A stretch of DNA of 64,000 nt from Deltaproteobacteria bacterium (lineage in GTDB: Bacteria > Myxococcota > Kuafuiibacteriia > Kuafuiibacteriales > Kuafuiibacteriaceae): positions 5,988,501-6,052,500 of the forward strand of contig JADJPE010000005.1 in assembly GCA_016713425.1 (NCBI GenBank), in the 5' to 3' direction. The first letter of the stretch is position 1, and every line of letters starts with the position of its first letter. A program made the position numbers and the translations under genes. Below, piece after piece: positions 43,633 through 52,970 of this stretch. A model generated the notes under the pieces. It saw nothing but the letters and a program-made list of their open reading frames with translations, was not told the DNA's origin and searched no databases.

Positions 43633-44004
43633 TTAGGAGGCCGTAGGCGTCGAAGCCTCGGGCATCTGCACAACGACAACGTTCGTCGCCGGTGCGGGGG
43701 CCACGGTCGCAGCCGCCGTGGCGGTGGGTGCCGCTCGACCCGCCGGAACCGCCGGCGCCACGCCGAAGCCCTGATGCCGCGTGTGCCGCTGGATGAGCTG
43801 CTTCGCCGTCTCCGACAAGCTCGCGCCCAGCTTCAGCCAGTGCTGCACACGGTCATCCTTCAGGACCAGAACCTTGCGGAGCGGGTTGTAGTAGCCGAGG
43901 TTCTCGATGAAGCGTCCGTCTCGGCGACTACGACTGTCGGTCGCGATGAGATGGTAGACGGGTTTCTTCTTGGTCCCAGCACGGGAAAGCCTTAGTGTGA
44001 GCAT
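43633..44004 (-). CDS. rpsP: 30S ribosomal protein S16 with Ala/Pro-rich C-terminal extension
   Basis: 123 residues; start at MLTLRLSRAGTKKKPVYHLIATD (44004), fixed by GGAGGA about 10 bases upstream. RSRRDGRFIENLGYYNPL is the family signature, and SLSETAKQLIQRHTRHQG closes the conserved part near residue 80. The remaining 40 residues (VAPAVPAGRAAPTATAAA, then PAPATNVVVVQ) are Ala/Pro/Thr-rich and disordered, longer than in most S16 proteins. First gene of the rpsP-rplS operon. Confidence 0.97.
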   Translation of the reverse strand: MLTLRLSRAGTKKKPVYHLIATDSRSRRDGRFIENLGYYNPLRKVLVLKDDRVQHWLKLGASLSETAKQLIQRHTRHQGFGVAPAVPAGRAAPTATAAATVAPAPATNVVVVQMPEASTPTAS

Positions 44005-44076
44005 TCGAAGCAAGTCCTCCAGGTCACTGTTCACCTGTACGAGCGAGACGCCAGGGGTCGTCGATGGTTCCAGAAT

Positions 44077-44082
44077 TGTCAA
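44077..44082 (-). promoter_or_regulatory. Possible -35 element upstream of rpsP
   Basis: A perfect TTGACA on the minus strand, 72 bases before the rpsP start, within the 109-base gap after rseP. No convincing -10 hexamer follows at 16-18 bases, so this is only a candidate for the promoter of the rpsP operon. Confidence 0.25.
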
Positions 44083-44113
44083 GCAAAGTCCGCCGGGCCG
44101 GCACGAAGCCACG

Positions 44114-45163
44114 TCACTTGAGGAGGTCTCCGATCGAAATCGAGATGATCAACCCGAAGAGGAAAATGAGGCCCACCGTGTGAATCACCACCTCGACTCG
44201 CGGGTCGATCTCCTTTCTTCGGACCAATCCAACCAACAGAAACAGCAAACGCGACCCGTCCAGCCCCGGAATCGGGAGAAGATTCATCCAGCCCAAAGCG
44301 GCCGAGATGACCGCCAACGCCTGGAGCGCCGACGCCGTAGAACCGCGGATCGCCGTCGACAGCTCCTCCACGATTCCCGGCGGTCCCTGAAATTCGATGT
44401 TCTTTCGGGTCTTTGCGTTCAGAAGCCCTAAAAGCGCGCGCGCGCTGTCGGCCGAAATGCGTATGACCTGCGAGAGCGCAACCTCAGCCCCCGGGACCAA
44501 CCCCATCGGCTCTTCGACGAACCCCTTCGGTCGATACACGAGCCCCACCATGAGCCGTGAACCGTCGGGCGAGGGCTCGGGCCGCACCACCCAGGTCTGC
44601 TCGGCGCCCGAGCGCGTGCCCACGAGCGTCACGCGCCCATCCGGACCCGCGCCCTGAAGCGCCTGACCGAACTCGTCGATCTTCGAAAACGCCAACGTGC
44701 TCGTGCCCGTGATCAGATCGCCGGCCTGCATCCCGCTCCGCTCGGCGGGCGAACCTTCCAGAACCTGCGTCACCTCGATCGGCGGCGTGGGCACCTGCCG
44801 CCAGAACCCGAAGAACGCCCACAAGGCGAGAAACGCGAAGAGATAATTCGCCGCCGAGCCTCCGAGATTCATCGCGAACCGGAGATGAAAAGGCTTGTTC
44901 GCGTAGCTCCCAGGGTCATCCGGCGGCGTCCCATCACGTGGATCCAGCCCATCGACCTGGACGAATCCACCGAGCGGGATGGCGCCAATCTGGAAGGTCG
45001 TTCCCCATCGATCGAACTTGGCCAGCGCCGGGCCGAAGCCGATCGAGAAGCGGCGGACCGTCATGCCGCTCCAGCGCGCGACCAGAAAGTGCCCCGCCTC
45101 ATGGACGATGATGAGGAACCCAAGACCCAGAATCGCGAGCAGAATCGACGGTACGGACGACAT
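44114..45163 (-). CDS. rseP: RseP-family site-2 intramembrane protease
   Basis: 349 residues; start at MSSVPSILLAILGLG (45163), with a GGGAG ribosome site. The zinc motif HEAGH lies in the first helix (H21, E22, H25), and the second motif MNLLPIPGLDGSRLL is near the end, as in S2P proteases. A single PDZ domain (VTQVLEGSPAERSGMQAGDLI) sits between; E. coli RseP has two. It cleaves anti-sigma factors or leftover signal peptides in the membrane. It lies upstream of rpsP on the same strand with a 109-base gap, and diverges from the LolC/E-type gene. Confidence 0.95.
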   Translation of the reverse strand: MSSVPSILLAILGLGFLIIVHEAGHFLVARWSGMTVRRFSIGFGPALAKFDRWGTTFQIGAIPLGGFVQVDGLDPRDGTPPDDPGSYANKPFHLRFAMNLGGSAANYLFAFLALWAFFGFWRQVPTPPIEVTQVLEGSPAERSGMQAGDLITGTSTLAFSKIDEFGQALQGAGPDGRVTLVGTRSGAEQTWVVRPEPSPDGSRLMVGLVYRPKGFVEEPMGLVPGAEVALSQVIRISADSARALLGLLNAKTRKNIEFQGPPGIVEELSTAIRGSTASALQALAVISAALGWMNLLPIPGLDGSRLLFLLVGLVRRKEIDPRVEVVIHTVGLIFLFGLIISISIGDLLK

Positions 45164-45398
45164 GAGCGAGCTCCCAGGTGGCTCGAACGACGGGACGAAG
45201 TCAACGATTGCCTGCCGCGATCGCCGACCGCCACCGCGACTCCGACGCAACTCGGCCCCGGACGGCCGCTTTTCTCGGGCCGCTGCGGACAAGCGGATCC
45301 GAAGGTTCCGAAGTTTGTCGCCAAGTCCGCCCCTTTCTTGCTATCGCCAGGCCCGATGAAGGGCGCCGTGAACAAGTCGTACGAGGAGGCAAAGCGAG

Positions 45399-46688
45399 TT
45401 GGGCATTCCCTTTGAAGCAATCGTCGCGCTCCGCTACATGCGTGCGCGCCGCAAGGCCGGCGTTTCGCTCACTTCCGTTCTGACGGTCTTCGGAGTGACC
45501 TTGGGCGTCGCGGCGCTCATCGTGGTCACGTCGGTTTGGAATGGATTTCAGGCCGAGTTCCTCGAGAAATTGCTCGGAATCAACGCCCACGCGCTCATCC
45601 TCCGGAATCACGACGTATTTCGCGATCATCAAGAGGTCGCGAAGCGACTGCGCGACGACCCAAACATCGAGGAGGTGGCGCCTTTCGTCATCAGCGAGGT
45701 CATCGTCCAGAGCGATCGCGGCGTCCAAGGCGTCGCGATCAAAGGCATCGATCCGGACGTCGCGCGCCGGACGCAGCTCGCCAAGTACGCACCGGAGGCG
45801 GCCTTCGACCGTCTCAAGCGCGATCCGCTCGCCCCCGATGAACCTCCGGGACAGGCGCGCGCGCTTCGCCCCGGGATCCTGATCGGCAACGACTTGAGCG
45901 AACAGCTCCATGTGCGACCTGGCGACGTCCTCACCGTCGTCTCTCCGTATGGCGGGAAGAAGGGCGAAGCGCGGACACGCATCTACGAAGTCGCGGGCAT
46001 CTTCCACTCGGGCATGTTCGAGTTCGACTCGCGAATGGTGTTCGTCCACCTCGCCGAAGCTCAGGATTTCTTCCGGCTGCACAAGGTCGTGACGGGACTC
46101 GAGGTATGGAGCCGCGACCCGCTCACCTCCGAGGCAACCATCGGCCGAGCCATTGCCCAGATCAGCCCCGAAGACCCCCTCGCGTTCGACGTTCGCGACT
46201 GGTCCAAGACCAATCGAGGGCTCTTCGGGGTCGTCAACAGCCAAAAACTCCTGATCAGTCTCATGCTGAGCTTCATCGTCGTCGTCGCCGCCTTCAACAT
46301 CATGGCGACCCTCATCTTGCTCATCCTCGAGAAGGGCCGCGAGATCGCGGTGCTCAAGTCGCTCGGCGCCACCGACGGCGCGATCCGAACAATCTTCGTT
46401 TTGGACGGACTGATCGTCGGGATCGTCGGATGCGCCGTGGGCGTGGCCGTCGGCCTCATGTTGTGCGCGGTCTTGCAGGAGTACGGGCTCAAGCTCGACC
46501 CGCGAGTCTACTACCTCGAGCACCTTCCGATCGTGGTCCATCCAATCGAAGTCGTAAGCATCGTCGCCGGCGCGATGATTCTTGCGACGATGGCCACGCT
46601 GTTTCCCGCCACCCGGGCCGCTCGCATGAACCCCGTCGCCGGACTCACTCGGCGGACTCAACGTCAACATGTCGCCGAGTCGACCTGA
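45399..46688 (+). CDS. LolC/LolE-family lipoprotein-releasing permease
   Basis: 429 residues from a TTG start with AGGAGG about 10 bases upstream. Four membrane helices: one near the N-terminus (SVLTVFGVTLGVAALIVVTSV), then three C-terminal (LLISLMLSFIVVVAAFNIMATLILLI, LDGLIVGIVGCAVGVAVGLMLCAV, VVSIVAGAMILATMATLF; in parts). Between them is a large periplasmic domain. The signatures IALRYMRARRK, EKGREIAVLKSLGATDGAI and TRAARMNPVAGL are typical of LolC/E. It should form the LolCDE complex, which extracts lipoproteins from the inner membrane. LolD is not in this window. With many lipoprotein genes nearby, the role fits. The name LolC or LolE cannot be decided. Confidence 0.93.
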   Translation: MGIPFEAIVALRYMRARRKAGVSLTSVLTVFGVTLGVAALIVVTSVWNGFQAEFLEKLLGINAHALILRNHDVFRDHQEVAKRLRDDPNIEEVAPFVISEVIVQSDRGVQGVAIKGIDPDVARRTQLAKYAPEAAFDRLKRDPLAPDEPPGQARALRPGILIGNDLSEQLHVRPGDVLTVVSPYGGKKGEARTRIYEVAGIFHSGMFEFDSRMVFVHLAEAQDFFRLHKVVTGLEVWSRDPLTSEATIGRAIAQISPEDPLAFDVRDWSKTNRGLFGVVNSQKLLISLMLSFIVVVAAFNIMATLILLILEKGREIAVLKSLGATDGAIRTIFVLDGLIVGIVGCAVGVAVGLMLCAVLQEYGLKLDPRVYYLEHLPIVVHPIEVVSIVAGAMILATMATLFPATRAARMNPVAGLTRRTQRQHVAEST

Positions 46689-47292
46689 GATCAGCGGCGC
46701 GTTGACCGAACACCTGAGCCGGGAAACGAAAGACGCGAACCTCCGGACGGCCATAGGCGTCCTTGTCGAGCCCCGCCTTCTGACACGTCGCCTCGAGAAA
46801 CGTCCTCACGTCCCAGCCTCGCTCTTCCGCGACCTGAGGCAGAAGCAGGCCCCGGGCGCGGTCGGATTCGACGGAAAGACCATGCACGCCGATGGTCACA
46901 TCACCCCAGGGCGCATGCACGGGCTCGAGCGGGCCGAGGACGGAGATCTCGACGTCGAGCGTCGACGCTTCGTCGTCGCGAATAGGCGCGAACCGTGGGT
47001 CCCGATGTCCAGCCGACCAGGCCATCCTCGCCACCGCATCGACCAGCGGCATCTTCGCCTCGGTCGTCCCGATACACCCCCGAAGCCGCCCCTCCGTGCC
47101 ATGCCACGTCACGAAGGCCGCCCCAGGCCGGAACACAACGCTCGCCGGATCGAGCTCCGCCAACCCCGGCACCCGCGCCCGATCACCTTCCCGTCGACTC
47201 GAGCCCGCGAACGAAACCTCGCTGCCCTCAGGCGCCGAGAGCGCCGCGCGAGCGACATGCACCAGAATCGCCTGTTCGGATCGGTTGAGCAT
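46645..47292 (-). CDS. AMMECR1-domain protein
   Basis: 215 residues. The family signature RLRGCIG is at 69-75, followed by MPLVDAVARMAWSAGHRDPRF and LDVEISVLGPLEPV; the end has RGLLLPQVAEERGWDVRTFLEATCQKAG. The AMMECR1 family often stands with Memo and radical-SAM genes (AmmeMemoRadiSam), but neither is adjacent here. The biochemical role is unknown; Cys73 is the invariant residue. Its 3' end overlaps that of the Lol permease by 44 bases in convergent orientation. Confidence 0.92.
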   Translation of the reverse strand: MLNRSEQAILVHVARAALSAPEGSEVSFAGSSRREGDRARVPGLAELDPASVVFRPGAAFVTWHGTEGRLRGCIGTTEAKMPLVDAVARMAWSAGHRDPRFAPIRDDEASTLDVEISVLGPLEPVHAPWGDVTIGVHGLSVESDRARGLLLPQVAEERGWDVRTFLEATCQKAGLDKDAYGRPEVRVFRFPAQVFGQRAADLRSTRRHVDVESAE

Positions 47293-47311
47293 CCCTATCC
47301 TCTACCTCAAT

Positions 47312-48688
47312 TCATCGTCCATCGATGTGGCTCTTGTTGGGGTCGAGCCCCTTTGACGCCAAAGAGGTGCGAACGAACGCAAGCGCCTCCGCGCGGCTTG
47401 TCACCCGCCGCTCGAGAACCGCACGATCGACCTCGTCGAGTAGCGTCTTGAAGACTGGCCCCGCGTTCAGTCCAAGCGCCTTGAGATCGGCGCCGGTCAC
47501 GATCGGCCGCGCCGCCAGCGGCCTTTCCTCGAGTTCGCGCTCCTCCCGAGCAAAGAATGCGCGCGGACCCCTCACCGCGACAACGCCAGTGCGTGGTTCC
47601 TCGAGTTCGGAACGCAACGACGAATCGTCGACGAGCGCACAAAGATAGGCCTTCGCGAGCGGCCAGAACGCGACGTCCGCAACGAGACGTCTCGTTTCGG
47701 CTGTGGGATAGCGCTCGGGCGATCGCAAGACCGGCGCCGCATCTACCAATGCACCAATGACCCGAAGCTCCTCGCGCGATCGCCGAAGCTCGGTAAGCGC
47801 GGCGTGCACCTGTGCGCGTTCGAGCCCCTCGAGCAAGACGGCCCAAGCCAAACGAACCAAGTCCGATTTCGCCACGTCGTCGGCCACCGATCGTCGAAGA
47901 CGCCCCAGCGCATGGGCCTTTGCCTCGATAGCCTCCGCCTCAAGAGATTCGATCGGCAACGGGAGCGCCGCCGCCACGAGCCCAAAATCGCCGAGGAGCC
48001 GAAGCCCTCGGTCTGGCGCTGGCGAGATCCAGATCCCGTCGAGCTCAGTCGAGATCCGCTCCCGGCTTATACGCGATAGCTTCGGCGCGCTCGCACGCAT
48101 CGCCTCGGCCGTCGCCGCCTCGATCTCGAAACCGAGGCGTGTCGCGAAACGAACCGCTCGAAGCAGTCGTAGATGATCCTCTTCGAACCGAAGCTTCGGA
48201 TCGCCCACGGCGCGAATCAACCGCTGCTCGAGGTCTGCCCGTCCACCAACGAGATCGATCAACTCGCCGCTCAGCGGATCCAGCAGCATCGCGTTGATCG
48301 TGAAGTCACGACGGTGGACATCCTCCTCCTTGCCCACCCCATACACGACGGCCTCGGGTCGGCGGCCATCCGCGTACGCCCCATCTCCTCGATAAGTCGC
48401 GACCTCATAGACAAGGTCTCGTGAGAGCTGCACGCGCACGACACCGAAAGCGGCGCCGACCAGATGGGTCCGCCGGAAGCACTTCGCGACCAACTCGGGA
48501 CGGGCATCGGTCACGACATCGTAATCTTTGGGCACCGCCCCGAGGAGCAGGTCGCGTACGCATCCCCCGGCAAGATAGGCTTCGTACCCCGCGCGCCGAA
48601 GGCCCTCGACGACCTTCGACGCACCCGCCCAAAGCGGATCGCCTGATCTCTGCAACCACGCCGTCCCGCCGCATGCGTTACCGGCCAT
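47312..48688 (-). CDS. tRNA nucleotidyltransferase / poly(A) polymerase family protein
   Basis: 458 residues from ATG 48688. The nucleotidyltransferase head has LAGGCVRDLLLG and DYDVVTDARPE (catalytic Asp pair), then HLVGAAFGVVRV, EVATYRGDG and HRRDFTINAMLLDP; the neck is HLRLLRAVRFATRLGFEIE, followed by RISRERISTELDGI. The helical tail (about 230-450) resembles bacterial class II CCA-adding enzymes or PcnB; which substrate is used cannot be decided from motifs alone. CCA addition is plausible because the two tRNA genes in this window do not encode CCA. It overlaps the preceding propeller lipoprotein gene by 11 bases. Confidence 0.93.
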   Translation of the reverse strand: MAGNACGGTAWLQRSGDPLWAGASKVVEGLRRAGYEAYLAGGCVRDLLLGAVPKDYDVVTDARPELVAKCFRRTHLVGAAFGVVRVQLSRDLVYEVATYRGDGAYADGRRPEAVVYGVGKEEDVHRRDFTINAMLLDPLSGELIDLVGGRADLEQRLIRAVGDPKLRFEEDHLRLLRAVRFATRLGFEIEAATAEAMRASAPKLSRISRERISTELDGIWISPAPDRGLRLLGDFGLVAAALPLPIESLEAEAIEAKAHALGRLRRSVADDVAKSDLVRLAWAVLLEGLERAQVHAALTELRRSREELRVIGALVDAAPVLRSPERYPTAETRRLVADVAFWPLAKAYLCALVDDSSLRSELEEPRTGVVAVRGPRAFFAREERELEERPLAARPIVTGADLKALGLNAGPVFKTLLDEVDRAVLERRVTSRAEALAFVRTSLASKGLDPNKSHIDGR

Positions 48689-50174
48689 AGATGATCGCCG
48701 CTGCGTTCGGTTGGTAACGCCGTCGAAGCCGTACCGAACCCTCGAGATAGGTGTCGTCGGGGTCGAGCGGATAGAGGGAACGACTGCCTTCGGGGGGCGT
48801 GACCTCGACGCGAAGGCTTTCACCTGAGGCGTCGGTGACGACCGGATAAGTTTCGACGAACGTCAACCCGGCGTCGTTCGTCGTCGTCGAAGTGCCCGAT
48901 CCCACGACGAGCATCCGCCGACCGCTTCCGTCGGCGAGCACGGCCACCGGCTTCGGCAAAGCCAAGAGCGAGCCCGCAAGGCTCGCCCCACACAGGCGCG
49001 TCGTCGCGCTTCCGCTGTCGCTGCAATACTCGACGGCCAGGCTCATCAGATTGAGGCCGGTCCGATCGGGCGCAAACACGGCGCGCATCTCATCCGAAAA
49101 AGCGGCACCGCCTCGCGCCGGCGCTGAAAGTCCAGGCGACAAGTTGGTGGCCCGCGAAGAGACCAAATCGAACGCAACCACCGTGCGCTCAACGCTCGAC
49201 GTGACGTACACGACCCGACCCGAATCATCGATCGCAAGGCCGGAAGGCGCCGACACGAGGTCCTGATTGGTGATCGTCCGCCGCCGCACATCCACCACGA
49301 TCAAGCCACCGACGGAGACCTGATCCATCACAACCGCAGCGCGCCGACCGTCGGAACTCATCGCACCGTCGAGCGGAAGACCACCGACCGGAAGCGAATC
49401 CAACACCGCCCCGGACTCAAGATCGACCAACGTGATGGCGCTGTTGCCTGCAAGCACAGCCGTCGAGTGGCCGGGGACGGCGAGCACCATGTCCTGGGGC
49501 GCCGGGAGGTCGATCGTCGACCACGAATGGTCGTCCGCGGAGAGCACACCGAGCCGACCATCCAAACCATCTTGGTACAACACGAGCATCGCCCGCCCCC
49601 CCCACGACGCAATGCCTCGCGCACGCGGCGCCGTTCCCGGCAAGGCAATCTTCTCGACCAACACCCGAGTCGCCACATCGATCACGTAAATCTGTCGTTC
49701 CGGATGCTCGAACGCGTCGTTTTCGCGATGCGTGACGTACGCAAGATTCCGCCGGACGGCGACGGTCACGTCGGCGTCGTCATCGCCATCTTGGACTTGC
49801 TCCATGCCGAAGGCCACGACATCGCCCAATCGGTTGTATCCAAGGATCCGAACCCGAGCGCCTGCCTTCCCTGGGTAGGCATCAAAAACATGAACGGCGT
49901 CTCGATGCGCCGCCGCATCTTCGCCCGTGATGTCGAGGTAGGCGGCCTCGCCCTCAACCCCCGACGACAGCGCGATGCGCACCTTCTGGATGTCGGTGTC
50001 GACAAACGGATCGAGGTGTTCGTGGGTGCTGGTCGACAGGCGAACGCGCACGTCACGTCCTGAGCCGCATCCTCCGAGCACCCCGGCCAACAGCGCGCCC
50101 AAGAGAAACGACGCTGCGCGCGAACGCGCGAACGCCAAGCGAGCGTCCTTTCGTCGAACAAAGCGCGTGCTCAC
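48678..50174 (-). CDS. Beta-propeller lipoprotein
   Basis: 498 residues with a lipobox signal (FLLGALLAGVLGGCGSG). The body shows repeated strand-turn units of a YVTN/WD40-like propeller: RNLAYVTHREN, QIYVIDVATRVLVEKIALPG, RLGVLSADDHSWSTIDLP, AITLVDLESGAVLDSLPVGG, GLIVVDVRRRTITNQDL, RVVYVTSSVERTVVAFDLVS. It should sit on the periplasmic or outer membrane face; the ligand is unknown. It is preceded by a Cys-rich lipoprotein with an ATGA overlap and followed by the nucleotidyltransferase with an 11-base overlap, so one transcript mixes surface lipoproteins and an RNA enzyme. Confidence 0.82.
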   Translation of the reverse strand: MSTRFVRRKDARLAFARSRAASFLLGALLAGVLGGCGSGRDVRVRLSTSTHEHLDPFVDTDIQKVRIALSSGVEGEAAYLDITGEDAAAHRDAVHVFDAYPGKAGARVRILGYNRLGDVVAFGMEQVQDGDDDADVTVAVRRNLAYVTHRENDAFEHPERQIYVIDVATRVLVEKIALPGTAPRARGIASWGGRAMLVLYQDGLDGRLGVLSADDHSWSTIDLPAPQDMVLAVPGHSTAVLAGNSAITLVDLESGAVLDSLPVGGLPLDGAMSSDGRRAAVVMDQVSVGGLIVVDVRRRTITNQDLVSAPSGLAIDDSGRVVYVTSSVERTVVAFDLVSSRATNLSPGLSAPARGGAAFSDEMRAVFAPDRTGLNLMSLAVEYCSDSGSATTRLCGASLAGSLLALPKPVAVLADGSGRRMLVVGSGTSTTTNDAGLTFVETYPVVTDASGESLRVEVTPPEGSRSLYPLDPDDTYLEGSVRLRRRYQPNAAAIIYGR

Positions 50175-51859
50175 GGCGACCTCCGAACGATCGAGAAATT
50201 GTCCACGCCAAGCAACTTGCCGTCAGCCAGCCGAGGAACCAGTCGGAACCTAAAAGACGATGTCCGAAAGTCGTTCGGAACGGCGACCTCGAACCGACCC
50301 GCCCGCCAATCGAACGTGCCCTGCCCGCCAAGGCTCGAAATCCCGTTGTTTCGCATCCGGGTCGGCGGGAGTCGCGCCACCTCGCCGGTCTTGGCGAATG
50401 TCCCGTCGACCCAAGACGCGGGGTCGGCGCAATCTCGGGCGCAGAGCTGGACCAAAACCTCCTCGGGGCATCGTGTGACCGTGCGTTCGCCCACCGTCTC
50501 CGAAACACACCCTTCGTGCGTCGTCGGGCTCAACGGCGAGATGACATACGTATCGCCGATGTCGAACGAGACCGAATCGAACTGAAGTACCAGGGTTCCC
50601 GACACGTCGGCGAGGTCGATCGGGTTTGACTCGATGGATTGCTCGTCGTCCGTGAGATCGGCTGGATAGCGGCGCGGCGCCGAAAAACAACCATCTTCGC
50701 CGAGCCCGTCGCAGTCTCGGATCTTGGCCTGACACTCGGGTGTAAATTCGCTGTCGGTACCACGGCATTCGGAGGCGTCCTTGCACACCAAACAATCCGC
50801 GCACGATGGCGGAGCGAAGGCACCCGCGCACGTGCAAGCTTCAGCCGAGTGCGCCAAGAGGCACGCCTCCGTCTCGGCGGCGAGCGCCTTGCAGCTCGAG
50901 CACGTGCGCTTGGCCGGCAAAACTTCGCACGCCGCCAGACGCGCCTCGGGGCATACGTCGCAGTCCGATGGGCAGCTCGCACACGTCTCATCCGCGCCGC
51001 ACACACCATCGCCGCACGCACCTGGGCAACCCGCGTCCTGACAGCCTTGCGGGCAGCGCTCACACGCGCTGCACATCGCCTGGCAAACTTCGGGCGGATC
51101 GGCCGAACAGACCCCATCGATCGCGAAGGACGCCGTTTCACCCGGGCACGACGGGATCGTCGGCGCGCTGCCACTCGCGGACAGAATACATTCGAGGCAA
51201 CAGGCGCACGCTCGGCAAGTCGTACCGAGCACCGGAACGCGCTGAATGACCTCTCGGCCGACCACAACGAACGTCGTGCCTTCCGCGGCCGCACCGGCGC
51301 AGCGATCGTCGCCGAGTGTGCAGCCCGGATCGCCCGTTCTCACCACGCGGTTGTTGGGATTACGAACGGCGCGGCCAAGCTCGGGGCCGTTCCAGTCGAG
51401 CCCTTCGAGCGTCACGAAGTCGACGGTCGTCTTGGCTGGATCGCGCGACGATGGACACACCGTCTTGGACTCGAAGCCTTCGTGATACACCGCGCATCGG
51501 CCGGCGACGCAGCACTCATCGTCCGCACAGTCACCCGCACCTCGACATCCCGCCACGCAAAGCTGCGCTTCGCATACACCGATCGGGTCGTCACGCGCCG
51601 CCTCTCGGCAGGCCCGGGGGGCGTCGTCGGGGACGGGCGTCAGGGTGCAATCTGCGTCGCGCACGCACGTTCGTCGACACGCGCCGTCGACGCACTCGAG
51701 GTCCAGAAGCCCTGCCTCGGCGCAGTCGCTCGACGCATGGCACGCGACGTCTGGGCGCTCGAAGACGCGCAAAGGACAGTCATCAGAAGGACATCCGACG
51801 AGCGCGACGATCGCCACGATCGCCATCGCCATGGTGCCGGCCGGGCAAAGGTGCCACAT
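50171..51859 (-). CDS. Large Cys-rich lipoprotein
   Basis: 562 residues (Met10 at 51832 is a likely alternative start). Lipobox: AIVAIVALVGC. About fifty cysteines occur in small knots: CHASSDCAEAGLLDLEC, CRRTCVRDADC, CVAGCRGAGDC, CCVAGRC, then CRACACCLECIL, CQAMCSACERCPQGC, CGDGVCGADETCASC. The last 170 residues are Cys-poor and beta-rich (SGTLVLQFDSVSFDIGDTYV, FDWRAGRFEVAVPNDFR), like a carbohydrate-binding or adhesin module. It is a probable surface protein of Myxococcota type. The stop overlaps the next gene's start (ATGA). Confidence 0.82.
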   Translation of the reverse strand: MWHLCPAGTMAMAIVAIVALVGCPSDDCPLRVFERPDVACHASSDCAEAGLLDLECVDGACRRTCVRDADCTLTPVPDDAPRACREAARDDPIGVCEAQLCVAGCRGAGDCADDECCVAGRCAVYHEGFESKTVCPSSRDPAKTTVDFVTLEGLDWNGPELGRAVRNPNNRVVRTGDPGCTLGDDRCAGAAAEGTTFVVVGREVIQRVPVLGTTCRACACCLECILSASGSAPTIPSCPGETASFAIDGVCSADPPEVCQAMCSACERCPQGCQDAGCPGACGDGVCGADETCASCPSDCDVCPEARLAACEVLPAKRTCSSCKALAAETEACLLAHSAEACTCAGAFAPPSCADCLVCKDASECRGTDSEFTPECQAKIRDCDGLGEDGCFSAPRRYPADLTDDEQSIESNPIDLADVSGTLVLQFDSVSFDIGDTYVISPLSPTTHEGCVSETVGERTVTRCPEEVLVQLCARDCADPASWVDGTFAKTGEVARLPPTRMRNNGISSLGGQGTFDWRAGRFEVAVPNDFRTSSFRFRLVPRLADGKLLGVDNFSIVRRSP

Positions 51860-51914
51860 ACATCGACGCTAGCACGACGGGGCGTCCCTTCCAGCCCCCG
51901 CCGAACGCTCCACA

Positions 51915-52934
51915 TCAAGAAGATGTCGTGGAAAGACGTACAAGGTTCAGCACGAGCTGTTCCATCGCACGCATCGGCTCGAGCGCGCCGCCTTTCAGCA
52001 CACGGTCAGCACGGTCAACCGACGCGAGGCCACCGGCGAGCCCACGGGCGGAAACACGCCGAGCCTGCGCCAATAGACCGTCCATGAAGTACGGCGGCAC
52101 CCCGACCGCCGCTTGAACCTCGCCCCGGTCGTGGCCGGCGTCGAGGCCGGATCGCGCGCGAAGCAGGTTCCGGTAGTGCCGAGCGATCATCGCCAAAGCC
52201 CGAAGGGGCGGCTCCCGAGATACGCCCAGAATCCCGTGGAGGCCACGCAACGCAGCGCTGTGATCGCCGCTGCCAATGGCATCCACCAGAGCGAAGATCG
52301 ACTCTTCCTTGGTCACGGACGTCGCCTGCTCGACATCCTGAACCGTGATGGCGCGGCCAGAATTCGGGCCGACATACAAAGCCAAGACCTCGAGCGCTTG
52401 GATCGCACCACCGAGGTCAGTCCCGACGGCATCGGCGAGCGCACGGGCGGCCGGTCCTTCGATCGAAGTGCCCATGGCCTGCGCCCGGCGCCGAATGAGG
52501 TCGGGCATCTCGCGCGGACGAGGTCGATCGAACCGAACCGCAGCCCCGGCCTTCTGAAACGCTTTGTAGAGCTTCGTTCGCGCGTCAAAGCGCGCTGCGA
52601 CGAACACGAGAACGCTCGTGGGGTTTGGGTCCTTCAGATAGGCGAGCAAGTTCTCGCTGGCGTCGAGGTTGAGCTTATCGGCCTGAGTCACGACAACCAA
52701 TCTTCGGTCGGCGAAGACGGGGCAAGTCTGGGCGGCATCGATGATGCGCGCGAGGAACGCGGTTCGCCCATCGAAAGCGTCGTAGTTGAAGTCAACCGCC
52801 TTCGTTGAAAGAACGACGCGCTTGATCTTCTGGACGGCTTCGTCGACCAAGAATCGTTCATCGCCATCGATCGCGTACACCGGCTGCGGCGTACCTGCCT
52901 CGAGCGCTTGAATCGGATCCCCTTTGAAGGCCAT
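51915..52934 (-). CDS. holA: DNA polymerase III subunit delta
   Basis: 339 residues, normal for HolA. Family features: VYAIDGDERFLVDEAVQKI at the start, FNYDAFDGR, RRLVVVTQADKL, NPTSVLVFVAARFDARTKLYKA, then the LGGAIQALEVLALY and EESIFALVDAIGSGD helices, and ALRALAMIARHYRNLLRA-like C-terminal region. It opens the beta clamp in the loader complex. It lies between the Cys-rich lipoprotein (55 bases downstream on the same strand) and mreB (36 bases upstream). Confidence 0.95.
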   Translation of the reverse strand: MAFKGDPIQALEAGTPQPVYAIDGDERFLVDEAVQKIKRVVLSTKAVDFNYDAFDGRTAFLARIIDAAQTCPVFADRRLVVVTQADKLNLDASENLLAYLKDPNPTSVLVFVAARFDARTKLYKAFQKAGAAVRFDRPRPREMPDLIRRRAQAMGTSIEGPAARALADAVGTDLGGAIQALEVLALYVGPNSGRAITVQDVEQATSVTKEESIFALVDAIGSGDHSAALRGLHGILGVSREPPLRALAMIARHYRNLLRARSGLDAGHDRGEVQAAVGVPPYFMDGLLAQARRVSARGLAGGLASVDRADRVLKGGALEPMRAMEQLVLNLVRLSTTSS

Positions 52935-52970
52935 CTCTATCGCAGTCTCCGCCTCGGCTCTCTCCAGACG

